NCBI GenBank assembly: GCA_025964685.1
Contig: JAOPYG010000076.1
Coordinates: 1-36,532 of the forward strand
Length of the DNA: 36,532 bases
Source of the DNA: Actinoallomurus sp.
GTDB taxonomy: Bacteria > Actinomycetota > Actinomycetes > Streptosporangiales > Streptosporangiaceae
Direction: 5' to 3'
Shown here: piece by piece, positions 7,068 to 15,159 of the stretch
Position numbering within the stretch: the first letter of the stretch is position 1
Layout of the letters: every line of letters starts with the position of its first letter
Notes under the pieces: model-generated
What the model saw: the letters and a program-made list of their open reading frames with translations, nothing else
Database searches by the model: none
What the model was told of the DNA's origin: nothing
Program-made: the position numbers and the translations under genes

Positions 7068-10000
7068 TCAGCCCGCCGGGAAGACGGCGATCTCGGCCAG
7101 CGCGGTGTTGCCCTCCCAGCGGGGTGCCTGGACGGCGACGTACCGGCCCGTCACACCACCGAGTGGCAGGGACTCCTCGCCCTTGCCGGCGGCGGTGGCG
7201 ACCTGCCGATAGGTGAGCCCGTCGTCGGAGACGGAGATCACGGCCGGCGTGACGCGCCCCGCCTGCCAGCTCAGGGTCGCCCGGTCCAGGGCGTACAGCG
7301 CGCCGAGATCGACCACCATGCGGCCGCCCGGTCCCGGCCGCCAGGCGGTGGCGGAGTCGCCGTCGACCGCCAGGTCCGGGTCGCTCATGCCCGCCGGCAG
7401 CGGCGACGTGGGGAAGGTCGTCTTGGTGAGGGCGAGGTCGGCGACCGGCGTCAGGCGTGTTCCGTTCAGGTGCACGGTCCGCTGCTCTCCCGCCGCGAGC
7501 GTGACCGAGGCGCTGTCCGAACCGTCCGCCGTCCGTACCGTGAAGTCCGCCGTACCGCTTGTGGCCAGGCTCTTCAGCGTGAGGTTCTGTGAGTCGGTGA
7601 CGGTCGCCTCGAGTGAGGGCACCGTGCCGCTCAGCGTGAACCGCGGCGGCTCGACCCGCGCGTCGGCGGCGTCGACCGTCGCCTGGTACACCGTGCCGCC
7701 CGCCGTGGTCAGCTGGGTGCCGCGGTAGAGCCGGACGTCGCCGCTCATCGGCAGGGTCAGCTGCGCTCCGCTGATCTTGGTGGCGCTCAGGTCGAACAGG
7801 CTGAGGTACCCGCCGGACAGGCTCGCGCGCAGCGTGGCCGGGCCGCCCGACGGAGCCGGGTCGCCGGCGCTCTGCTCGGTGGCGGTCGCGGTCTGCCCCG
7901 GCCGTGCCTCCACGACCATGTCGGCGCTGCCCGTCGCCGGACCGTCCGACAGCACGACCCCGGCCGGCGTGACGTCGATCGGGTTCGAGCCGCCGCGGAC
8001 CACGAAGCCGGCCTCGCCGTCGACGTTCAGCCAGTGGCCGGTGTACTGGTGCTCGGCGGGGCCGACGTTCGCCACGTCCCGCCAGACGGTCCCGTCGCCC
8101 GAGACCTGGATCCGGTACGCGGAGCCGTAGGCGGTCTCCCAGTTCATCCGGACGCGCGACACGGGCTGCGACGAGCCGAGGTCCACCCGGAGCCAGCTGT
8201 CGGTACGGACACGGTCGTCCTTGGAGACCGCCCAGCGGGTGGAGGAGCTGCCGTCGGTGGCCAGGCCCGCCTCGAACCCGGTCGAGACGGACGAGGCGGT
8301 CGTCGGCGTCCCGCGCGCCAGGTCGGTCCCGCCGTCGCCGGCGTACGCCTCGAAGTCGAACAGCGAGTAGCCGTACGACGTCGCGGGCCGCACGCCGAGC
8401 ATCCGTACGTAGCGGGCGTTCGTGCTGGGAAAGGTGACCTGGTCGACGCCGCCGTCGGCGTTGCCCGGCGTCAGCGTCACCGCTCCCCCGGGCCCGGTGA
8501 ACGTCCGGTCCCCGTCGAGGCCGTGGACGCCCGGCATGTCCAGCGTGTCGACGTGGAACGCCCCCTCGCCGGCCGCCAGGCCCGAGGTGGCGTACACCAC
8601 CGAACCATCGGGCAACGTCGTGAACCCGGCGAAGCCCGAGGACGTGCGCAGCAGGGTCGCCGACGCGTCGACCCCGTCGCGCACCTTCCGGTAGGCGTGC
8701 GCCGTACGGCCCGACACGCTCAGCGACGTCGAGGGCAGGAACGACGGGCTGTCGGCCGACGGGTCGAACAGCCAGTCGTCGTGCTCCGGCAGCCAGGCGA
8801 ACTTCACGAAGCCGGGCTTGGTCACGGCCGCCGCGAGCGCGTCAGGCGACTGCTGCGCGAGCATCCCCACGTCCGCGCCGTAGTCGGTCACCGAGCTGAC
8901 GTCCTTGAAGAACGTGTCGGGCCCGACCGGGTCGGCCGCGCCGCCGAGCTGCGCGCGTCCGTAGTGCAGCAGGTAGGCCATTGCCAGCTCCGAGCGTGCC
9001 TCCGGCTCGTACTGGACCTGGCTCACGGCGCTGAACTTGGTCAGCCGGTTCTCCGGCGCGTAGTGCACGTACGGCTCGAGGCGGTCGAGCAGCATCCGCT
9101 CCGCGCGCGCGGCGTCGCCGTTCTGCCGTACGACGGCGTTATAGGCGACCGGCAGGATCTCTCGCCCGTACAGGTGATAGCGATCGGCGACCATCGGATA
9201 CGCCGCGACGCCCGAGTCGGTGCTGAGCCGCAGGAGGGTCGTGTCGAGCTCGTCGCCGTTGGGCAGCTGACGCTGAGAGGCGGGCAGCGGCTGGCCGGCG
9301 ATCAGGTACTGGGCGGTGTTGCGGCCGGGGTACGCCTCGGCCGACTCCTGGTACATCGGGTTGAACGAGCCGTGGTTCTCCGCGGCGAACGTGCCGTAGA
9401 TGTTCTGCGCCTTGTTCCACTCCGACACCGGGTGGCCGTCGATCACCGCCGGGTTGGCCTGGTCGGCCGGCGGCAGGCCGGCGATGTTGGTCGTCCAGCG
9501 GGTCAGCCACTCGCGCCACTGCGGCGCGGCGGGGTCATTCGGCAGGTACGCGAGCGCGGTGGCCAGCGGCATCGTACGCGCGCCCATCTCCTCCTCTTTG
9601 GTGTCGCCCTGGTAGCCGCCGGTGAGCCCGGCGGTCCAGGGCGCCGACTTCGGGTCGCTTCCCGTGCCCAGGCTCACCACGTAACCGGCCGAGCCCTTGA
9701 TCATCTTGTCGATGTCGGCGCGGGTGGTCGCGTTGAGGTCGTCCCACATCAGCTTCGCCGCGGCGGCGAAGTAGGACTCGAACGTGCTGTCCCAGTAGAC
9801 GCTGCCGCCCCAGCTCCCCTGCGAGTCGACCCAGCGGTCGGCGGCGGCGTAGTGGGCGATCGTGTCCACGGTGTGCTGGCGCAGCACGTCGCGCGAAACC
9901 CCGGCGAGCTTCTCGTCGTACGTGCCGAACTTCAGCAGCACTGCGTTGCCCAGCACCACGGTGAAGGCGAAGCTGTCGTTCTGGTACAAGGCGGGGTTGG

Positions 10001-10238
10001 CGGTCCCCGACGGTTCCGCGACGGCGGACGAGTGGACCCACAGCCGGTATCCGGCGGTCCCGGGACTCCACATGGTCTCGGCCCAGCGGGTGTGCTCGAG
10101 CAGCAGCCGGTAGTAGCCGGCGGCGACGTCGTCCTCGCTCCCCGTCGTGGCCGCGGTCGCTCCGGTCACCGGGAGGAGCGTGCACGCGAGGACGCCGATC
10201 GCGGTGAGCAGGAGCATGAGGGGATTACGCGTGCGCAT
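7068..10238 (-). CDS. large secreted protein with discoidin (F5/8 type C) domains, catalytic family unassigned
   Basis: A 1056-residue exported protein. The ATG at 10238 begins a clear signal peptide (basic MRTRNP, hydrophobic core, cleavage near ATAA at about residue 30). Residues about 31-560 are a helical, Trp/Tyr-rich region (QGSWGGSVYWDSTFESYF, ENHGSFNPMYQESAEAYPG) that could be an (alpha/alpha) toroid as in polysaccharide lyases or glycosidases; I cannot name the family. Near 600-630 is what looks like the end of a discoidin strand (ARYVRMLGVRPATSYGYSL). A full F5/8-type-C domain follows at about 635-745, beta-rich linkers, then a second discoidin-like domain at about 935-1056 ending in the stop. 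Discoidin modules usually bind carbohydrates. Likely acts outside the cell on a polysaccharide. Confidence 0.8.
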   Translation of the reverse strand: MRTRNPLMLLLTAIGVLACTLLPVTGATAATTGSEDDVAAGYYRLLLEHTRWAETMWSPGTAGYRLWVHSSAVAEPSGTANPALYQNDSFAFTVVLGNAVLLKFGTYDEKLAGVSRDVLRQHTVDTIAHYAAADRWVDSQGSWGGSVYWDSTFESYFAAAAKLMWDDLNATTRADIDKMIKGSAGYVVSLGTGSDPKSAPWTAGLTGGYQGDTKEEEMGARTMPLATALAYLPNDPAAPQWREWLTRWTTNIAGLPPADQANPAVIDGHPVSEWNKAQNIYGTFAAENHGSFNPMYQESAEAYPGRNTAQYLIAGQPLPASQRQLPNGDELDTTLLRLSTDSGVAAYPMVADRYHLYGREILPVAYNAVVRQNGDAARAERMLLDRLEPYVHYAPENRLTKFSAVSQVQYEPEARSELAMAYLLHYGRAQLGGAADPVGPDTFFKDVSSVTDYGADVGMLAQQSPDALAAAVTKPGFVKFAWLPEHDDWLFDPSADSPSFLPSTSLSVSGRTAHAYRKVRDGVDASATLLRTSSGFAGFTTLPDGSVVYATSGLAAGEGAFHVDTLDMPGVHGLDGDRTFTGPGGAVTLTPGNADGGVDQVTFPSTNARYVRMLGVRPATSYGYSLFDFEAYAGDGGTDLARGTPTTASSVSTGFEAGLATDGSSSTRWAVSKDDRVRTDSWLRVDLGSSQPVSRVRMNWETAYGSAYRIQVSGDGTVWRDVANVGPAEHQYTGHWLNVDGEAGFVVRGGSNPIDVTPAGVVLSDGPATGSADMVVEARPGQTATATEQSAGDPAPSGGPATLRASLSGGYLSLFDLSATKISGAQLTLPMSGDVRLYRGTQLTTAGGTVYQATVDAADARVEPPRFTLSGTVPSLEATVTDSQNLTLKSLATSGTADFTVRTADGSDSASVTLAAGEQRTVHLNGTRLTPVADLALTKTTFPTSPLPAGMSDPDLAVDGDSATAWRPGPGGRMVVDLGALYALDRATLSWQAGRVTPAVISVSDDGLTYRQVATAAGKGEESLPLGGVTGRYVAVQAPRWEGNTALAEIAVFPAG

Positions 10239-10532
10239 GGAAGGTTCCGCTCGCAAAAGGGGGGAATGGCGGGCAAGCGGAATGAGAATAGAGGCCCTTT
10301 GGCTGATACCGCCACGGCCGGCGGCCGTTTCCGGCCAGGTCATCAGGGGTCGACGCCCGAACCGGCCCGATGGATTACCGCGACCCGATGGACATTGGGG
10401 GATCCACTGGTGCGCTTTTGATGGCGCGCACGTGAAAACCGCGAATCGCCATTGTGGGCCCTCGGCGGCCGGTGCTCGAATTCCCGAGTGATCTTCGGGA
10501 CCGTGCGCGTCCCCGCGAACCCAGGAGTACCA
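10239..10532. other. intergenic region between divergent secreted-protein genes
   Basis: About 294 bp separating the discoidin gene and the Gly-rich repeat-protein gene. It is less GC-rich than its flanks. I see a short direct repeat (CCCGATGGA, twice, around 10367-10391) but no convincing -35/-10 pair, operator or gene. Confidence 0.4.
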
Positions 10533-11324
10533 ATGATCGGCTTCAGACTGTCCCCGCGCGTCCGCAAGTTCGTCCTCCCCGTCGCGGCGTTCGCCGCCGG
10601 GACCGTCATCGCGCCGGTGGCGGCGTACGCGGCCACCGGATCCTTCTCCAGCAGCAGCAGCAGCAGCGCGGTCACGGCCACGAACACCGGCGGCGGATAC
10701 GCCCTCGACACGACCGCGTCCAAGTTCACCGCGATCCGGTCGACGTCACAGGGCACCACGAACGGCTCGGCCATGCTGCTGCGCCAGTACTCCACCGGTG
10801 ACGGCTCCAACGCGCTGTACGCCAAGTCCTACGTCGACACCGGCACCCACTACGGCGTCCAGGGCGTCACCACCTCCCAGGGAGCCGGCGTGTACGGCCA
10901 GGGCACGCAGGACACGGGCGTGGTGGGCAAGGGCAGCGCCGGTGTCGTCGGCCAGGGAACGGCGTACGGCGTCGTCTCCCAAGGCGACGACCTCGTGTCC
11001 GGCGGCAACCTCTACGACGACGGCGGCGTGAGCGGCGTCTGCACCGTCGCCGCCGGCGCGACGTCCTCGTCCTGCTCGTTCCGGGTCGACTTCATCGACC
11101 CCTCGGCCAAGCCGATCGTCGTCGTGACACCGCAGGGCAACCCGGGCGGCACGTACTGGGTGGACGCCACGACCGTCAGCGGCTTCACGCTGAACCTCGC
11201 CTCACCCGCGCCGGCCTCGGTGGACTTCGGCTACCACGTCGTCGGCCTGTACACGCCGGCCGCCGCCCGCGCGAAGCTGCCGTCGGCCGCCGCAGCGCCC
11301 AGGCCCCAGCGGGCGCGCCGCTGA
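10533..11324 (+). CDS. secreted Gly-rich repeat protein, possibly beta-solenoid
   Basis: A 263-residue exported protein; AGGAG at 10523-10527 fixes the ATG at 10533. It has a signal peptide (RVRKFVLPVAAFAAGTV to AYAATG, about residues 1-30) and then a run of seven serines. Next is a repetitive stretch with Gly-Val/Tyr-Gly turns every 6-9 residues (YGVQGV, GVYGQG, GVVGKG, GVVGQG, YGVVSQG; about 105-155), reminiscent of beta-solenoid or phage-tail-like fibres. The C-terminal domain has two cysteines (VCTVAAG and SSCSF, probably a disulfide) and alternating beta segments ending in FGYHVVGLY. I know no function. The divergent discoidin gene suggests a shared cell-surface or extracellular role. 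Confidence 0.7.
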   Translation: MIGFRLSPRVRKFVLPVAAFAAGTVIAPVAAYAATGSFSSSSSSSAVTATNTGGGYALDTTASKFTAIRSTSQGTTNGSAMLLRQYSTGDGSNALYAKSYVDTGTHYGVQGVTTSQGAGVYGQGTQDTGVVGKGSAGVVGQGTAYGVVSQGDDLVSGGNLYDDGGVSGVCTVAAGATSSSCSFRVDFIDPSAKPIVVVTPQGNPGGTYWVDATTVSGFTLNLASPAPASVDFGYHVVGLYTPAAARAKLPSAAAAPRPQRARR

Positions 11325-11369
11325 CCGCGCCACCTCCCCTTCCTGAGGGACGCACACCACCCGCGGTCG

Positions 11370-11565
11370 ATGCTCCTCGTCGCCACCTGGACCGGATGCG
11401 CCCTGCTGTCCGCCCGCGGGCTCGCGGGCATCGGCGACGACCTGGCCCGCCTCACCGGAGTGCTTCCCGGCGGGGCTCACCGGGCTGACGACGGCCCAGG
11501 TCATGGGGACCGCGCATCCGTCGGCCTGGTTCGCGGCGGTTTCCGGCGCGATCGGCGGCGTCTAG
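11370..11565 (+). pseudogene. remnant of a small, possibly membrane-associated protein, frameshifted
   Basis: Two open segments read as one short protein if a single extra base in the G-run near 11475-11480 is removed. The first starts at ATG 11370 (MLLVATWTGCALLSARG, to LTGVLPGG). The second continues with LTGLTTAQVMGTAHPSAWF and ends at TAG 11563-11565. Together about 64 residues, with a hydrophobic start. It overlaps the 3' end of the convergent GH15 gene by 4 nt. No family recognised. The evidence is only the coding-like look of both halves, so this is tentative. Confidence 0.3.
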
Positions 11566-13409
11566 CACGGCAGTGGTGCGACGGTGGCGGGAACGCCGCG
11601 TTCGGCCCGGTCGATGGCCCAGGCGGCGTTGATCAGGCCGATGTGGCTGAACGCCTGGGGGAAGTTGCCGAGGAGTTCGCCGCTGGCCGGGTCGATCTCC
11701 TCGGCCAGCAGCCCGACGTCGTTCGCGTACGCGACGGCCCGCTCGAAGGTCGTCCGGGCCCGGTCCACCTGGCCGGACATGGCGAGGGCCTGGGCGAGCC
11801 AGAAGGTGCAGAGCAGGAAGGTGCCCTCGTCGCCGGCGAGCCCGTCGACGCCGCCGGCCGTACGGTAACGGAAGACCAGGCCGGCCTCGTCGGTGAGGTG
11901 TTCGGCGATGGCGTCGACGGTGGCCAGGACGCGCGGGTCGCCGGCCGGCAGGAAGCCCACGATCGGCATCATCAGGGCGGCGGCGTCCAGCGCGTCGGAG
12001 CCGAAGTACTGCGTGAAGGCGCCGACCCGGTCGTTCCAGCCCTCCCGCAGGATGGTCTCGCGGATCTCCTCGCGGGTGCTCCTCCACGACGCGACCCGGT
12101 CCTCGGCCGCGAGCAGACCGGCCAGGCCGATGGCGCGGTCGAGGGCGACCCAGCACATGACCTTGGAGTAGAGGAAGTGCCGCGGCTCGCCGCGCACCTC
12201 CCAGATGCCGCGGTCGCGGTCGGTCCAGTGCTCGGCGGCGGCGTCGGCGCAGGCGACGAGGAAGCGCCTTACGTCGTCGTCCAATGCACCGAGCTGCGCC
12301 GACAGGCGGTAGGCGGCGTCCAGAAGCTCGCCGTACACGTCGATCTGCCGCTGGTTCCAGGCGCCGTTGCCGACGCGTACGGGACGGCTGCCGCGCCAGC
12401 CGCTCAGGTGCGGCAGGACGCGTTCGGACAGGTCGTGCTCGCCGCCGACGCCGAACATGATCTGCAGCGCCCGGTCCTCGGCCATCGCGGGCGCGGCGGT
12501 CGTGAGGAAGGCGAAGAAGTCACCCGCCTCGTCGGGACACGCGGCGACCCACAGAGCCTCCATCGTCAGGGACGAGTCGCGTACCCAGGCGTAGCGGTAG
12601 TCCCAGTTGCGCCCGCCTCCGGCCTCCTCGGGCAGTGACGTGGTGGCCGCCGCGACGATCGCGCCGCTCGGCTGGAACGACAGTGCCTGGAGTACACGCC
12701 CGCTGTGGCGCACCAGGTCCCGCCACGGCCCTTCGTACGCCTGGTGGAGGCTCGACCATGACCTCCAGGCGGCCACGGTGGAGTCCAGCCGGGACGCCAG
12801 CTCCTCCTGCGGCCAGATCCGCGCCGGGGTCTCCTCGAGCGTGGATCGATGGAGGCCGAAGTGCAGCGTCTCCCCCGCGCTCAGCGTGCAGGCGCCGTGG
12901 GCGGTGGAGTCGCCGAGGCCGAGCCGTACGGGAGTGGTCAGCACCAGCCATTCGGCGCCGCCCCGCGAGGTCACGCCACCGTCGACCTGCGACAGGATCG
13001 GGGCGATCAGCCCGTACTCGGGCCGGGGCCGGTACTCCACCTCCATCGGCACCTGTCCCTCGGCGCACGCGAGCCGCCGTACGAGGACGTGCGGAACGCC
13101 CTTGCCGAGCCGGTGGCCGCCGTCGTCGGGGCCGGCGAGCAGGGCGTCGGTAAGGATCACCGTGCCGGTCGCGGTGCGGAACGTCGTCTCGAGCACCACC
13201 GTCTCGTCCACGTAGCGCCGGGACACCTCGTGCGGCACGGAGGGGCGGATCGACCAGTGGCCGGCGCCGTGGTCCAGCAGCCGCGCGAACACCGACGGGC
13301 TGTCGAACCGCGGGAAGCACAGCCAGTCGACCGATCCGTCACGGCCCACCAGCGCCGCGGAATGACGGTCCGACAGCAGGGCGTAGTCACCGATCGGCGT
13401 GTCGCTCAT
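11562..13409 (-). CDS. glycoside hydrolase family 15 protein (trehalase / glucoamylase type)
   Basis: A 615-residue cytoplasmic GH15 enzyme. The N-terminal beta-sandwich (PIGDYALLSDRHSAALVGRD, then SVDWLCFPRFDSPSVFARLL) matches the actinobacterial group that includes mycobacterial trehalase. The C-terminal (alpha/alpha)6 barrel starts near GGRNWDYRYAWVRDSSLT. Catalytic glutamates are visible: Glu404 in GIWEVRG (general acid) and the EEIDP pair at 570-571 (general base), the latter followed by LGNFPQAFSHIGLI. A GTG directly before ATG 13409 is an alternative start; GGGAG precedes both. Trehalose hydrolysis is the best guess from similarity, with glucoamylase or dextranase activity the alternative. 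No trehalose biosynthesis genes are nearby. Confidence 0.88.
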   Translation of the reverse strand: MSDTPIGDYALLSDRHSAALVGRDGSVDWLCFPRFDSPSVFARLLDHGAGHWSIRPSVPHEVSRRYVDETVVLETTFRTATGTVILTDALLAGPDDGGHRLGKGVPHVLVRRLACAEGQVPMEVEYRPRPEYGLIAPILSQVDGGVTSRGGAEWLVLTTPVRLGLGDSTAHGACTLSAGETLHFGLHRSTLEETPARIWPQEELASRLDSTVAAWRSWSSLHQAYEGPWRDLVRHSGRVLQALSFQPSGAIVAAATTSLPEEAGGGRNWDYRYAWVRDSSLTMEALWVAACPDEAGDFFAFLTTAAPAMAEDRALQIMFGVGGEHDLSERVLPHLSGWRGSRPVRVGNGAWNQRQIDVYGELLDAAYRLSAQLGALDDDVRRFLVACADAAAEHWTDRDRGIWEVRGEPRHFLYSKVMCWVALDRAIGLAGLLAAEDRVASWRSTREEIRETILREGWNDRVGAFTQYFGSDALDAAALMMPIVGFLPAGDPRVLATVDAIAEHLTDEAGLVFRYRTAGGVDGLAGDEGTFLLCTFWLAQALAMSGQVDRARTTFERAVAYANDVGLLAEEIDPASGELLGNFPQAFSHIGLINAAWAIDRAERGVPATVAPLPC

Positions 13410-13421
13410 CACCGCTCCCGC

Positions 13422-13531
13422 TCAGTCGGGCGTGGTACCGCGCGCTCGCTGGTAGTGGCGCCGCGCCTTCATCCTGTTCCCGCACACGGCCATGGAGCAC
13501 CATCGGGCGTTCGGAGGGTTCCTTGGGAGAC
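13422..13531 (-). pseudogene. remnant of a CGNR zinc-finger protein (C-terminal tail only)
   Basis: On the minus strand, a frame ending at TGA 13422-13424 encodes RWCSMAVCGNRMKARRHYQR, the diagnostic end of CGNR zinc-finger (ABATE-domain) regulators. The upstream half of the finger, normally a CxxxxC pair, is replaced by SSSLPRNPPNA, and the rest of the protein is absent: going upstream the frame runs into the ACT-domain gene in a different frame. The C-terminal 35-40 residues of a lost gene therefore remain, between the GH15 start and the ACT gene stop. Confidence 0.6.
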
Positions 13532-13557
13532 TCGAGGACGTCAGGTAGGGACCCGGC

Positions 13558-13941
13558 TCAGGAAAGGTCGACGGGGACCTCGACGTGATGGCCCGCCGCC
13601 CGCAGTGCGACGGCGGAGGCCGCCACGCGCTCCACCGGCACGAAGACCAGGTCCGCGCGGAAGGTCGAGGCGACGAAGACCGGGATCGCGGCCGAGGCCA
13701 GCGGGCTCACGATCGCGGCCAGCATGCCGGGCACGTCGAGGTCGTGGCCGCTTTCCTCACCGTAGAGGGCCGCCCAGCGTTCACCGGAGTCACGCGGACC
13801 GGCCGCCCGTACGACCGTGAGGCCGTCGGGAGCCCGCACGAGCGCGACCCAGCCGTCGCCGACCACGGCGCCCTCCGGCAGCCGCTCGACCACGAACGTT
13901 CCCGGCAGGAGCCGGAGCCGCTGCCGAGGAGGCGTGATCAT
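13558..13941 (-). CDS. ACT-domain protein
   Basis: A 127-residue protein resembling stand-alone ACT-domain proteins (tandem ACT-like halves, often annotated as amino-acid-binding). The N-terminal half starts LRLLPGTFVVERLPEG. The second has VPGMLAAIVSPLASAAIPVF and STFRADLVFVPVERV, typical of the small-molecule-binding ACT fold. It probably acts as a cytoplasmic sensor or binder. ATG 13941; the gene ends just upstream of the CGNR remnant and begins 28 bp after the NlpC/P60 gene's stop, on the same strand. Confidence 0.72.
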   Translation of the reverse strand: MITPPRQRLRLLPGTFVVERLPEGAVVGDGWVALVRAPDGLTVVRAAGPRDSGERWAALYGEESGHDLDVPGMLAAIVSPLASAAIPVFVASTFRADLVFVPVERVAASAVALRAAGHHVEVPVDLS

Positions 13942-13969
13942 CGCACCAGGCTAGGACCGGGCTGCCCGC

Positions 13970-14986
13970 CTACAGGTAGCGGGCTGCCCCGGCGTACTCG
14001 TCCGCGTACCGGTGCTGGTCGACCCGGACGATCTCCAGCGGGCTCTCCTGAGTCGCGCTGTTGCCGGGCGCGTCGATCTCGTACCCGTCGCCGATGTACA
14101 TCCCGACGTGGTGCACGGTCCCGGCGCCGTGGTCGTGCGCGTAGAAGATAAGGTCACCCGGTTGGAGCCGGTCCTCGGCGACCGGTGTGCCGCCGGCCTT
14201 CTGGGCCGTGGCGTCGCGCGGGATGGTGATGCCGTTCAGGTCATAGACGGTGTGGGTGAAGCCGGAGCAGTCGAACCCGAACGACGACGTGCCGGCCCAC
14301 AGATAGTGCAGCCCGGCGAACATCTTGGCCGTACGCACCAGGTCGGCGCCGGTGGGCCGCGGGATGTCCGCCGCCCTGTCGTAGACGCTCACGTCGCGGG
14401 CGGACAGCCAGCGACCGCCGCGGTCCGGGGTGGCCACCAGCACCGCCGAGCCGGTCCGCGCCAGCACCGGCAGCCGGGTGTCGGCCGACAGCTCCATCTC
14501 GTGGTGCCGGCCGGCGGGGTCGGTGGACAACCAGGCGGTGGCCGCCGTCACCATCGCGAACGGCCGGGTGCCGCGCAGGGCGCCGAAGGCCGTGCCCGCG
14601 GTCAGCTGCCGCGCCGGCACCCAGCCGGGGTAGCCGTACGGATCGCGCGGCGTCGGCTGGCCGGCCACGGCGACATGCACCCAGTCGCCCTGCCGTTCCA
14701 GGATCCGCACCGGGTTGCCGTAGAGCGCCTGGGTCTCCAGCCTGCCGACGAGGTCGGCGCGCTGCCCCAGTGTCATGTCCGCGGTCCATTTCCGGATGTC
14801 GACCGGGTCGCCGACCGCCGGCGCGTCCACCGGCCGGTCCATGCCGGGTGCGACCCATGCCGTCGCCACCGCGACGCCGACGTACGCGGTCCGCGGTTCC
14901 GACGCCGCCGACACCGCGGGCGGGGCCGCCACCGTCAGTACGCCGGCCAGTGCGAGCAGGGGCATGAGCACCCGGGAACGAAACAT
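13970..14986 (-). CDS. secreted NlpC/P60 (C40) cell-wall peptidase with SH3-like domains
   Basis: A 338-residue exported protein. The signal peptide is MFRSRVLMPLLALAGVLTVA to about residue 28. Two SH3b-like segments follow (about 32-125, with DWVHVAV and YPGWVPARQL, and about 140-205). The C-terminal NlpC/P60 domain (about 212-338) has Cys240 in FGFDCSGF, His292/293 in TVHHVGMYIGDG, and Asp305 (YEIDAPGN) where the YkfC-like group usually has the third polar residue, often His. Such enzymes cleave peptidoglycan stem peptides (D-Glu-diaminopimelate bonds). The ATG at 14986 lacks a good ribosome site; a longer frame exists upstream but would place the signal peptide internally, so I reject it. 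Confidence 0.85.
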   Translation of the reverse strand: MFRSRVLMPLLALAGVLTVAAPPAVSAASEPRTAYVGVAVATAWVAPGMDRPVDAPAVGDPVDIRKWTADMTLGQRADLVGRLETQALYGNPVRILERQGDWVHVAVAGQPTPRDPYGYPGWVPARQLTAGTAFGALRGTRPFAMVTAATAWLSTDPAGRHHEMELSADTRLPVLARTGSAVLVATPDRGGRWLSARDVSVYDRAADIPRPTGADLVRTAKMFAGLHYLWAGTSSFGFDCSGFTHTVYDLNGITIPRDATAQKAGGTPVAEDRLQPGDLIFYAHDHGAGTVHHVGMYIGDGYEIDAPGNSATQESPLEIVRVDQHRYADEYAGAARYL

Positions 14987-15159
14987 CACATCGCATATTT
15001 GACCGATTTCATCCCCCGACGTCCATCCCACGAGACCGTCCGGCCCGATTCGGGATTTCTGGGGCCTCAACGCGGCCAGGTACGGACACTCGCGGTGTTC
15101 ATCGACGGGCGCCCCGATGGGATCATGATCCGGGACGAGCGTCCTCAGAGGAGGCGGCA

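Noticed and set aside
8034..10421. 795-codon open frame on the plus strand
   Set aside because: It is antisense to the discoidin gene, Arg/Gly/Val-rich with no recognisable motif, and has no signal or start context. Such frames are expected opposite GC-rich genes.
10646..10668. AGC-type trinucleotide run resembling a microsatellite
   Set aside because: It lies in frame inside a well-supported gene and encodes the Ser linker, so it is better explained as coding low complexity.
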